DNA of 34,418 nucleotides, taken from the NCBI GenBank assembly GCA_003561895.1, contig PWXP01000478.1:1-34418 (forward strand), in the 5' to 3' direction. Below are positions 1 to 7,674 of this stretch, in pieces (the stretch's first letter is position 1; each line of letters starts with the position of its first letter). A program made the position numbers and the translations under genes. The DNA comes from Planctomycetaceae bacterium. GTDB lineage: Bacteria; Planctomycetota; Planctomycetia; Pirellulales; Thermoguttaceae. The notes below the pieces were generated by a model. The model ran no database searches. It was not told where the DNA came from and saw only the letters and a program-made list of their open reading frames with translations.

Positions 1-239
1 GCAACTGCACCGACTACCAGGCCCGGCGGCTGGGCATCCGCTATCGGGTGAAAGGCGAGAAGGGCACCCGCCTGGCCCACACGCTCAACGGCACGGCCAT
101 CGCCATCAGCCGCGGGCTGATTGCCCTGCTGGAAAACCACCAGCAGGCCGACGGCAGCTTCGTCGTACCCGAGGCGTTACGCGGCTGGATGGGGAAAGAC
201 CGCCTGGCCCGGATTATTCATGACGATGTAGGGTGGTGA
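1..239 (+). CDS. serS: Seryl-tRNA synthetase, C-terminal fragment (5' end outside window)
   Basis: Frame 3 reads [64 protein letters not shown], a typical SerRS C-terminus. The last residues ([10 protein letters not shown]) lie inside a repeat element. Confidence 0.93.
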   Translation, partial: NCTDYQARRLGIRYRVKGEKGTRLAHTLNGTAIAISRGLIALLENHQQADGSFVVPEALRGWMGKDRLARIIHDDVGW

Positions 240-383
240 CAAGCAAGCCAAGACTCTGGTGGGACTTCGGTCGCTCAGACGGGCTCGCTTCCGGCGCACG
301 GCGTGCAAAACAGCGGGGCGTGGCTTGCGCAGTCCCACCAAGAACTTGCGCGACCTCGTCCCACCCTACATGAATAATCCGGG
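208..383. mobile_element. MITE/REP-like repeat element, copy 1, with imperfect terminal inverted repeats
   Basis: Left end CCCGGATTATTCATGacgatgTAGGGTGG is an inverted match to right end CCACCCTACATGAATAATCCGGG (361-383). Positions 219-383 match 29842-30006 without gaps (165 bp, about 88% identity by hand count). Confidence 0.85.
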
Positions 384-441
384 CTGGCGCCCCCCTGACC
401 CCAAGCGCGCGCTCAGAAATAAGTTGGCCAATTGCAATGTA

Positions 442-491
442 GTAGGCACTCGCCGTGTGCCGAAATTCGCGAACGGCACACGGCGAGTGCC
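442..491. repeat. REP-like hairpin with GTAG head
   Basis: Perfect 18-bp inverted repeat GGCACTCGCCGTGTGCCG (445-462) / CGGCACACGGCGAGTGCC (474-491), 11-nt loop; GTAG at 442-445. Confidence 0.8.
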
Positions 492-618
492 GGCGTGCGT
501 CGGCGAGGGAGGTGGCCGACGCGTCCCATGGCGGGCGAAATGGTATGGCTTGGGTGGGTGCTTCGGGGTGCTCTGGCAGCCGGATTCGCCCCCCTCTACA
601 TGGCACCGGCCGTTCAGG

Positions 619-1035
619 TTACTCCCCGAAGACGGTGACGACGACGGTGCGGTGTCGGCCGCGGACGTCGCACTCGATGTGGAACACCTGCTGCCAGGTG
701 CCGAGGATCAGTTCCCCCTTCGCGATGGGCACCGAAAGCGACGGCCCCATGAGCGTGGCCTGGAGGTGCGAGTGGCCGTTGCCGTCGTGCCAGGCCTGTT
801 CGTGGCCGTAGTTGCGGCTGGGTGGCATGAGGCGGTCGAGCATTTCGGGCACGTCGCGGCAGAGGCCGGGCTCGAACTCGACCACGCTCACGGCGGCCGT
901 ACTGCCGACGGCGAATACCTGGGCCGCACCCGTCTGAATGCTCGACCGTCGAACCACTTCGGCCACGCGCGCGGTCAAGTCGGTCATTCGGCCGTGGCCG
1001 GGGGTTTCAAACGTCCATTGCTCCTGATGCACCAT
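619..1035 (-). CDS. YjbQ/UPF0047 family protein
   Basis: 138 aa; contains NYGHEQAWHDGNGHSHLQATLMGPSLSVPIAKGELILGTWQQVFHIECD, a characteristic family signature. Confidence 0.92.
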   Translation of the reverse strand: MVHQEQWTFETPGHGRMTDLTARVAEVVRRSSIQTGAAQVFAVGSTAAVSVVEFEPGLCRDVPEMLDRLMPPSRNYGHEQAWHDGNGHSHLQATLMGPSLSVPIAKGELILGTWQQVFHIECDVRGRHRTVVVTVFGE

Positions 1036-1065
1036 GGCGATAATTCAAGCGTTAGGGTAATGTTT

Positions 1066-1266
1066 TCAGGGAGAGTTTCCCATGTGTTCGTTGCGCACGA
1101 GCACACACGCGTGCAGCCGCCGGTGGTAGGTTTCCACGGTCCGCTTGAGCCACTCCAGACGCTTCCGGCGTTCCAATTCGTCCCCGGCAATGGGGGTTCG
1201 TTCGTTCCCGCAGGAAATAACGTGGTACAACGCTCCCGGGAACCCGATTCTCAAAGGTCTTGCCAT
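1066..1266 (-). pseudogene. Truncated REP-associated tyrosine transposase (RAYT; IS200-like Y1 family), N-terminal fragment
   Basis: MARPLRIGFPGALYHVISCGNERTPIAGDELERRKRLEWLKRTVETYHRRLHACVLVRNEHMGNSP*. RAYT-like N-terminus that stops where the HxH region and catalytic domain should continue. Confidence 0.8.
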
Positions 1267-1312
1267 GCCGCAACGATACCTCAAACGGCGCGCCCGGTCA
1301 AGCACAAAGGAC

Positions 1313-1337
1313 GTAGCCGTTCACAGGGGACGGTCCC
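1313..1337 (+). repeat. REP-like repeat GTAGCCGTTCACAGGGGACGGTCCC
   Basis: GTAG head plus GGGAC/GTCCC palindrome. Related to sequences at 24652-24723 and 29060-29084. Confidence 0.6.
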
Positions 1338-1646
1338 AATTTTATCGGCATAAAGCTGCATCCCAATTGTGGTTACCCGCCAACCCCGCTGTCAATCAAC
1401 CTCTCCATCTGAGTTTTTGCGCGGCGGGGTTTCCAGGCCGCGCGGGGTCAGAAAGCTTCGTATCGGGTTTTGTATAACGCCTCCGCCGCCTTGTTATTCT
1501 ACCCGGCACCCTACGCAAGAAGGGCATTTCTATAGCACACGAAGGGGCGTATAGCGCCTTGCATCGGCTGTTGGGACGGCGTAGAATGGGCAGTGTGCGA
1601 GCTTCTTGAGAAGATTCGTGCGGTTGTTCGCGCCGATCGTTTCATC

Positions 1647-1697
1647 GTCTGTTGGCATGCCGAGTCTGTTGGCATGCCGAGTCTGTTGGCATGCCGA
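1647..1697 (+). repeat. Tandem repeat, 3 x 17 bp (GTCTGTTGGCATGCCGA)
   Basis: Three identical contiguous units at 1647-1663, 1664-1680 and 1681-1697. Confidence 0.95.
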
Positions 1698-1753
1698 TGA
1701 GCGGTGCGAGGAACGTCAAGTGGCTTTTTGGCAACTGGTCGCAGGACTAGAAA

Positions 1754-1897
1754 ATGCTCGATTGGAACGGGAACGGCCGCATAGCGACCCCCCATCCCTC
1801 GGTGGTGGTTCGAGAAGACTTGGTCGATGGCACGGAGGTCGAAGCGGTTTGGGCGTGGCTGCCGGAAAGCGAGATTGCCAAATACTTTCGAGAGTGA
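1754..1897 (+). CDS. Small hypothetical ORF (47 aa)
   Basis: MLDWNGNGRIATPHPSVVVREDLVDGTEVEAVWAWLPESEIAKYFRE*; upstream of and co-directional with the next gene. Confidence 0.4.
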   Translation: MLDWNGNGRIATPHPSVVVREDLVDGTEVEAVWAWLPESEIAKYFRE

Positions 1898-1949
1898 CCA
1901 AGCGGGTTGGCAAGAGCCCACCCCAGTGCCCAGACGAGGAGGAATAACC

Positions 1950-2642
1950 GTGAGCACCCCCAAGCCGACGAAGACGATCGATGAGGTATTCGCTGAGTTC
2001 CTGGCGGACCAGGAGGCGAGGCTGAGCGAGAGGACCTTCCGGCAATACGAGAGCATCATCGACCTGTATGGTTCCTACCTGGAGAGCTACTGGCCCGACT
2101 GTGACGAGAATGAATACCGCCGAATCACGGGCGCCGGGGGCACCTATTGTGGCACCCTCGGCCCGGACGGGATCACGGGTGGGATTTCCGAGTTTCTTGG
2201 CTATTTCATGCCGCGCAAGGTGGCGGCCGGCAAGGACACCATGAGGGCGGCCGGCACGGTGACGAAGAAGCTCGTGAAGTGGCTGGCCGAGAAGAAGTAC
2301 GTCGAGGACACCGGGTCGCTTGAGATGGCCGAAGAACGGGCCGGCGAGGCCGCCCGCGACTTGCCCGCCGCCAGCGAGGTGGCCGATTGGCTGGAGGCCT
2401 ACATTGATGAGAATGTCCCGGCACGCTACTCCCGGCAGATTGAAGACCACTTCACCGTTAGCCGGATCGAACCGGGGAAGCTCTGGCTGGAGCCGCTCAT
2501 CTCCGGGGACCGCCAGATCGGTCCGGTCCCGGTGCCGCACGAAGTGAGCCAGCAATGCCGGGTGGGCTGGGACATTAGCGGGATCGTGGCGAAGACGGCC
2601 AAGGGGTGGCGCTTTTGGGAGGTCTGGAATGTCACGCCGTAG
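1950..2642 (+). CDS. Hypothetical protein with integrase SAM-like N-terminus
   Basis: GTG start preceded by GAGGAGGAATAACC. VSTPKPTKTIDEVFAEFLADQEARLSERTFRQYESIIDLYGSYLESYWP resembles the N-terminal core-binding region of tyrosine recombinases, but no catalytic domain follows. Confidence 0.6.
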   Translation: MSTPKPTKTIDEVFAEFLADQEARLSERTFRQYESIIDLYGSYLESYWPDCDENEYRRITGAGGTYCGTLGPDGITGGISEFLGYFMPRKVAAGKDTMRAAGTVTKKLVKWLAEKKYVEDTGSLEMAEERAGEAARDLPAASEVADWLEAYIDENVPARYSRQIEDHFTVSRIEPGKLWLEPLISGDRQIGPVPVPHEVSQQCRVGWDISGIVAKTAKGWRFWEVWNVTP

Positions 2643-2861
2643 CGCGAGCGGGAAGAAGTCCTTGTTCCACGGGCCAGATGTCGGCCGAGCCTTACCCGGC
2701 ACTGGAATTGATCCCGGTCTATGCCGTCGCCCGGCGATGGTGATGCCTGCATCCGATTCAGAAGCAGTCGCACATCGCCATGAGGTCGAGCATTCGGTCG
2801 GGTGCAAAGCCGCGCAGACCTTTTGCAGCATGCCGTGCTTTCAATCGCCCCGCTACCACAA

Positions 2862-2993
2862 GCCCGGATTATTCACAAACGGGCGGCGTTCGGCGCACGC
2901 TACGGTAGCGGAATTCGTACGAATTCCGGCCTAAGTCGTTGTGCACAAAGGGATTCTTACGAATTCCGCTACAGGCTCGTGAATAATCGGGGC
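2862..2993. mobile_element. 132-bp composite MITE/BIME-like element
   Basis: Termini GCCCGGATTATTCAC (2862-2876) and GTGAATAATCGGGGC (2979-2993) are inverted. Inside, GTAG plus the 20-bp palindrome CGGAATTCGTACGAATTCCG (2905-2928) faces GGATTCTTACGAATTCCGCTAC (2951-2972). Confidence 0.8.
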
Positions 2994-3210
2994 AAGGAAT
3001 GCCACGACGACGGAACATGACATACCGCAAGTGCCCTTCCTGACCATGCTTCTCCAGGTAACGGATCTCGGTCCACACGTCGTGCTTTGCGTCCAGGTTC
3101 TTGCGCTTTGCCCGCTCCTTCAACTCCCGCACCACCTCGTCAATGCGACTTCTCGATGCAAGGCCTTCGAGAGCACTTGGAAGAGGGATTCGAAAAGGTA
3201 ACGTCGGCAA
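2990..3210 (-). pseudogene. Possible hypothetical gene fragment whose C-terminus runs into the 132-bp element
   Basis: LEGLASRSRIDEVVRELKERAKRKNLDAKHDVWTEIRYLEKHGQEGHLRYVMFRRRGIPCP looks protein-like; downstream residues are element-encoded. Confidence 0.35.
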
Positions 3211-3310
3211 CCTGCCAAGGCGCCGTTGAAGACATGAGGCGCGAGGAAGATCGGTACTGGCGAGAGGACCTGGAGAATGAAGCGGACGAATTCAGTCCCA
3301 TTGGAGGGGC
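3162..3310 (+). pseudogene. Possible transposase C-terminal remnant
   Basis: Frame 3: LREHLEEGFEKVTSATCQGAVEDMRREEDRYWREDLENEADEF resembles C-terminal tails of DDE/IS630-like transposases; no upstream catalytic region. Confidence 0.25.
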
Positions 3311-3412
3311 AATTATTCTGAGGGGTACACATTCGTTGCTAGCAATGCCACCACTATTGCAAAGTCATTTGAGACGGGCTGTAGCTGCCGACGATGCGTG
3401 AATGGAAGTACT

Positions 3413-3521
3413 GAGAGGGAAAAAAGGGGAAGGGGAAAAATGGGAAGATATAATCTGCGATGGGTTGCCTACGGGAGATTGCTTTGAGAACCATTTCCCC
3501 CTTTCTCCCCTTTTCCCTCCT
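3413..3521. repeat. Imperfect inverted repeat with purine/pyrimidine-rich arms
   Basis: gagagggaaaaaaggggaaggggaaaaatgg (3413-3443) versus ccatttccccctttctccccttttccctcct (3491-3521). Confidence 0.6.
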
Positions 3522-3856
3522 GAGGCGAGCGATTCTGCCAGCATTTCGCAAGGTTATGATCGACGCCTCGCCCCCGAGGGCGACCGAGGCAATAATCGCC
3601 CAAGTTCTCGCAGCTTACCCAATCTTGTTGACTGTCACCTTTTCTCCGTCTTTTCTCCGTCCCGACGCGCCGCTCGCTTGGGCGTGCGTCTGCACAAGGT
3701 GCGCCGCCCCCCCTCCTGTGGGGGCAGTGAAACATGGATTGACATTCGTAGCGGTTTTGGAGTACAAGACGCCCGCTTTACCTCCGTTTTCAAGCCAACC
3801 CCCCGTTACCGCCCCCCTAGAGCCGTTCTGGCTCGACGCGGGCCGCCGGGGCCACC

Positions 3857-6337
3857 TTGTCGCGTGTCATGCCAGCAGTCGAAGCGATGGAACCGCTCCA
3901 GCAGGGGGCCGATGTGGCTCCCTGCCCTCGGGAAGCACCGGAAGACGTCGGTGCCGCGGCCCAAGCCCTGGCCTGGGCCGCGCAAAACCGCCTGCGCGCG
4001 GCACTGGCAGTCTCCGCCGCGACCCTTTCTATCGGAACCCTGGTTGCCTCGGGCGTTTGGGCTGTTGGGGCAATTCGCGCCGAACCCGAGGTCACACTGG
4101 CCGAGGTGTTCAAGGCGCTCGAAAGCGGCGTCTCCGCGCAAGCAAAGGAGGCCGCCAACACGTTGCGGAGCCAGGAGTCGGCCCGCCTGGACGACATTGC
4201 CGGCGCCGTCTACGTCCTCGGTGTAGCCACGGCGATGGAGGCCGCCGATGGCTGGCGCCGTGACAAGCCGCAGAAATATCTGTTGGCGGCGCGCTATCTC
4301 GAAGAGGCCCGCAGCCGCGGCTTTCCGCCCGGCCGGCGCGGGCGGGGATTGTACCTGCTCGGGAAGAGCCTGTACAAGGGGGGCCAAATTCCGGCCAGCC
4401 GTCCTCACCTGACCGCCGCCCTGGAGGCCGCCCCTTCGCATCGGCCCGCCATCCATCGCCTTCTGGCGGGCGCTTATCTTGGCGACAGCACGCCCGATTT
4501 ACCCAAGGCGCTGCACCACAACACGCTGTACCTGGAGGAACGCAACCTGACACCCGCTCAGCGGCACGAAGGGCTGATCGGGCGAGCCGAAATTCTGCTG
4601 GCGATGGCTAAGCCCGACGAATGCATGGCCGCGCTGGAACGGGTGCCGGCCGACTCGCCGCTTCGGGCGGAAGCGACCGTGCTCCGTGGTCGCGTGCAGA
4701 TGCACCAGGCGCGCGCGCTGAAAGAGCAGGATGCTCCCTCGCCGGAGCAGTTGGAGGCGGCGAGGCAGAAATACGAGCAGGCCATCAAGACCCTTCAGCT
4801 TGCCCAAGCACACGATACGCTCCGCAACCATGCCACGCGGAAGGCCATGTACCTGATTGGCGTGTGTTTCAAGGAGATCGGCGAGTATCGGGCGGCCCTG
4901 CAGCAGTTCACTCGCGCGCGGCAGTTGTTCGCCGACACTCCGGAGGCCGTGGCGGCGAGTATTGAGGAAGCCGAACTCGCCCGCAACTTGGGACGCCACG
5001 AGGAGGCGCTGGCCGGCTACCGGCGCGCCCTCGAGCCGCTGGCCGACCCCAAAACGTTCAGCAACCCGTGGGTGACCGTCCGCGAGTTGCGGCTTCGCAT
5101 GCTCGGGACGTACGAGTATTACGTGGAGACGCGAAACCTTTCCGTCGCTCTGGAGCTTGCCGAACTGTTCCACCCGCTCTTCCCCGAGGTGCGGGCGCTG
5201 GAGCTGAAGGCCGACGTGCACCGGGCGTGGGGCGAGGCCCTGCTGGCCGAGGCCGATCAGTCATCGCCGGCCCGGGCCGAGCCGCTGCGGCGGGAAGGGC
5301 GCCGGCATTTCCGCCAGTCGGGCCGCATTCACGCCCGGCTTGCCGAACTGCTGATCACCTCGCGGCGATATCCCGACCTGCTGTGGGAGAGCGGGCAGGA
5401 TTACATGCGCGGGCATAGTTTCACGGCGGCCATCGGCATGCTGAAGGAATACCTCAAGGACCAGGCGCGTCTCCGCCACCCGCAGGCCCTGGCGATGCTC
5501 GGCGAGGCGCACCTGGCGCTGGGCCGGGTGGACGACGCCCTGGCGGCGTTCGAGGAATGCGTCGATTTCCACCCGCGCGACGCGGCCGCCTACCGGGCGC
5601 GCCTGCTGGCCAGCCGCGCCTGGGGGGAGAAGGGCGAGCCGGAGCACGCGGAGGAACTGCTGCTGGAAAACCTTGCCGGCGAGTCCCTGACCCCGGCCAG
5701 CCGGCAGTGGCGCCAATCCCTGTTCGACCTCGGGGAGCTTCTGTACCAGGAGGGGCGTTACGAAGAGGCTGTCCGGCGCCTCGACGAGGCCGCGCGCCGG
5801 TATCCCGACGCCCCCCGGGCCCTGCCCAGCCGTTACCTGCTGGCCGAGTCGTACCGGCGTGCGGCCGAGGAAGGCCGGGAGCAGCTTTCGGAAAGCCCTG
5901 CCGGCTCGGAGGGCTCCGCATCGGACAAGGAAACCGCCCAGTGGTTCCAGAAGGCGCGGGACGAGTTTCTCGCCCTGCGCGACCTGCTGAGCGAGCGACA
6001 GCAGTCGCGCGACCTGACGGCAACCGAGCAGGCGATCCTCCGGAACGCCTGTTTTGCCATTGGCGACACCGAGTTTGCACTCGGCCGGTACGCCGAGGCC
6101 GTGGAAGCGTACTCGAACGCCACGAACCGTTACCAGAACGCGCCCGAGGTGCTCGACGCCTACGTGCAGATTGCCAACGCCTACCGGCGGCTGGGCGACG
6201 CCGCGCGGGCGCGCACCGCCCTGGAACAGGCGAAATCGGTGCTCAACCGGATGAAGCCCGACACCGCCTTGCACGGCCCGACGAATTTCGACCGGGCGCA
6301 GTGGGGCGAACTGCTGGAATTCCTTAGCGAACTGTAG
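3857..6337 (+). CDS. Large TPR-repeat protein with one predicted N-terminal transmembrane segment
   Basis: 826 aa with repeated TPR-like helices (ALAMLGEAHLALGRVDDALAAFEECVDFHP; SLFDLGELLYQEGRYEEAVRRLDEAARRYPDAP; IGDTEFALGRYAEAVEAYSNATNRYQNAP). Hydrophobic stretch ALAVSAATLSIGTLVASGVWAVGAI. Confidence 0.88.
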   Translation: MSRVMPAVEAMEPLQQGADVAPCPREAPEDVGAAAQALAWAAQNRLRAALAVSAATLSIGTLVASGVWAVGAIRAEPEVTLAEVFKALESGVSAQAKEAANTLRSQESARLDDIAGAVYVLGVATAMEAADGWRRDKPQKYLLAARYLEEARSRGFPPGRRGRGLYLLGKSLYKGGQIPASRPHLTAALEAAPSHRPAIHRLLAGAYLGDSTPDLPKALHHNTLYLEERNLTPAQRHEGLIGRAEILLAMAKPDECMAALERVPADSPLRAEATVLRGRVQMHQARALKEQDAPSPEQLEAARQKYEQAIKTLQLAQAHDTLRNHATRKAMYLIGVCFKEIGEYRAALQQFTRARQLFADTPEAVAASIEEAELARNLGRHEEALAGYRRALEPLADPKTFSNPWVTVRELRLRMLGTYEYYVETRNLSVALELAELFHPLFPEVRALELKADVHRAWGEALLAEADQSSPARAEPLRREGRRHFRQSGRIHARLAELLITSRRYPDLLWESGQDYMRGHSFTAAIGMLKEYLKDQARLRHPQALAMLGEAHLALGRVDDALAAFEECVDFHPRDAAAYRARLLASRAWGEKGEPEHAEELLLENLAGESLTPASRQWRQSLFDLGELLYQEGRYEEAVRRLDEAARRYPDAPRALPSRYLLAESYRRAAEEGREQLSESPAGSEGSASDKETAQWFQKARDEFLALRDLLSERQQSRDLTATEQAILRNACFAIGDTEFALGRYAEAVEAYSNATNRYQNAPEVLDAYVQIANAYRRLGDAARARTALEQAKSVLNRMKPDTALHGPTNFDRAQWGELLEFLSEL

Positions 6338-6346
6338 GGGCTTGCC

Positions 6347-6805
6347 ATGCCTTCTCTCGAAACCGACATCCTGTTCGACCTGATCTGCTCGAAACGCGCG
6401 TGCCTGGAGCAGCTCCGGGAGATGGGCCTGCGGCAGATGGAGTTGATCGAGTCGGGCCGGATGACCACCCTGCTGGACTTGTTGGCGCACAAGCAGCAGA
6501 CGCTCACGGAACTCCAGCAGATTGAGCGCGCGCTGGACCCGTTCCGCGGCCAGGCGCCGGAAGCCCGCCAATGGCGCAGCGAGGAGGCTCGCCGCCGGTG
6601 CGCCGACGCGCTGCACGCTTGCGAAACGTTGCTGGCCGAAATCGTCGACCGGGAGCGCCGCGGCGAGCGAGCCCTGGTTTCCCGTCGCGATGGGGCGGCC
6701 GCGCAGCTCCAACAGATGCACCGGGCGGGGGAGGCGCGGGCGTCGTATACCAGCCCGAATGCCGGCCCCGTCAGCCAACTCGACCTCTGTTCCGACGTCC
6801 CCTGA
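6347..6805 (+). CDS. FlgN-like flagellar export chaperone
   Basis: 152-aa helical protein ([56 protein letters not shown]) with FlgN-like character; flagellar gene context. Confidence 0.6.
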   Translation: MPSLETDILFDLICSKRACLEQLREMGLRQMELIESGRMTTLLDLLAHKQQTLTELQQIERALDPFRGQAPEARQWRSEEARRRCADALHACETLLAEIVDRERRGERALVSRRDGAAAQLQQMHRAGEARASYTSPNAGPVSQLDLCSDVP

Positions 6806-6816
6806 GGACCGACACC

Positions 6817-7674
6817 ATGGCATTGCTCAACGAGTATTCCGATCCTCCGCTGCCGGCGGCAAACGCCGAATTGGAGACTGTGCTGGCCGCGTGGCACCAG
6901 GCCACGGTACGGCTGGAGCGAACGCACGAGATGCTCCGCGCCGAGGTGCACCGGCTTACCAACGAACTGGAAGTGAAGAACCGCGAGCTGGCGCGGAAGA
7001 ACCGGCTGGCCGATTTGGGCCAAATGGCCTCGCACGTGGCCCACGAAGTCCGCAATCACCTGGTGCCGGTGACGTTGTACCTGAGCCTGTTGCGACGGCG
7101 CATCGGCGAGGACCGCGGCGCGGTCGACATTGCCGACAAGATCGCCGCCGCCTTCACCGCGCTCGACGCGGTGGTGCACGACCTGCTGCACTTCACCTCC
7201 GACCAGGAACCGCGGCGGTCGCGGTTCCCGCTCGGCCGCGTGGTCGAGGAGGTGTGCGCCTCGCTGGCGCCGCAACTGGGCGCGCAGTCGATCCGCGTCG
7301 TCCTGGACATGGGGGGGGAACCGCGGGTTTGGGCCGACGAGTCGATGGTCCGCCGCGGCGTGCTGAACCTCATGCTCAACGCCGTCGACGCCATGCCCGA
7401 CGGAGGCTCGCTGGTGGTCACCACGTCGGCGAGCGAGGCGGGGGTCGAACTGGAGATTGCCGATACCGGCCCGGGGCTTTCCGACGACGCCCGCCGCCGG
7501 GCGTTCGAGCCGTTTTTCAGCACGAAGTGTGGTGGGACGGGCCTGGGCCTGGCCATCGTGCACCGGATTGCCGAGGTGCACGGGGGTACCGTTTCGGCAA
7601 TGAACTGCCCGGAGGGCGGCGCCGCGGTCACCCTCCGGTTCTCCGACCCGATCGCCATGGAGGCAGCCGCATGA
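6817..7674 (+). CDS. Soluble sensor histidine kinase, FlrB/NtrB-like
   Basis: H-box [20 protein letters not shown]-box [15 protein letters not shown]-boxes DTGPGLS and [13 protein letters not shown]. No transmembrane segment. Internal ATG at 6817 preferred over the 6571 ORF start. Confidence 0.88.
   Translation: MALLNEYSDPPLPAANAELETVLAAWHQATVRLERTHEMLRAEVHRLTNELEVKNRELARKNRLADLGQMASHVAHEVRNHLVPVTLYLSLLRRRIGEDRGAVDIADKIAAAFTALDAVVHDLLHFTSDQEPRRSRFPLGRVVEEVCASLAPQLGAQSIRVVLDMGGEPRVWADESMVRRGVLNLMLNAVDAMPDGGSLVVTTSASEAGVELEIADTGPGLSDDARRRAFEPFFSTKCGGTGLGLAIVHRIAEVHGGTVSAMNCPEGGAAVTLRFSDPIAMEAAA

Noticed and set aside
2629-2934. 101-aa ORF after the integrase-like gene
   Set aside because: No recognisable protein character, and its 3' part lies in the 132-bp repeat element.
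5261-6823. Long antisense ORF (520 aa) and many others (e.g. 1716-2831, 12210-14363, 19248-21182, 26004-27146)
   Set aside because: They lie opposite well-supported genes and have the composition expected of mirror-frame ORFs in high-GC DNA; no recognisable domains.
6522-7670. N-terminal extension of the response-regulator ORF and of the kinase ORF (6571)
   Set aside because: They overlap the upstream genes out of frame. The ATGs at 6817 and 7671 give canonical domain starts and an ATGA overlap.
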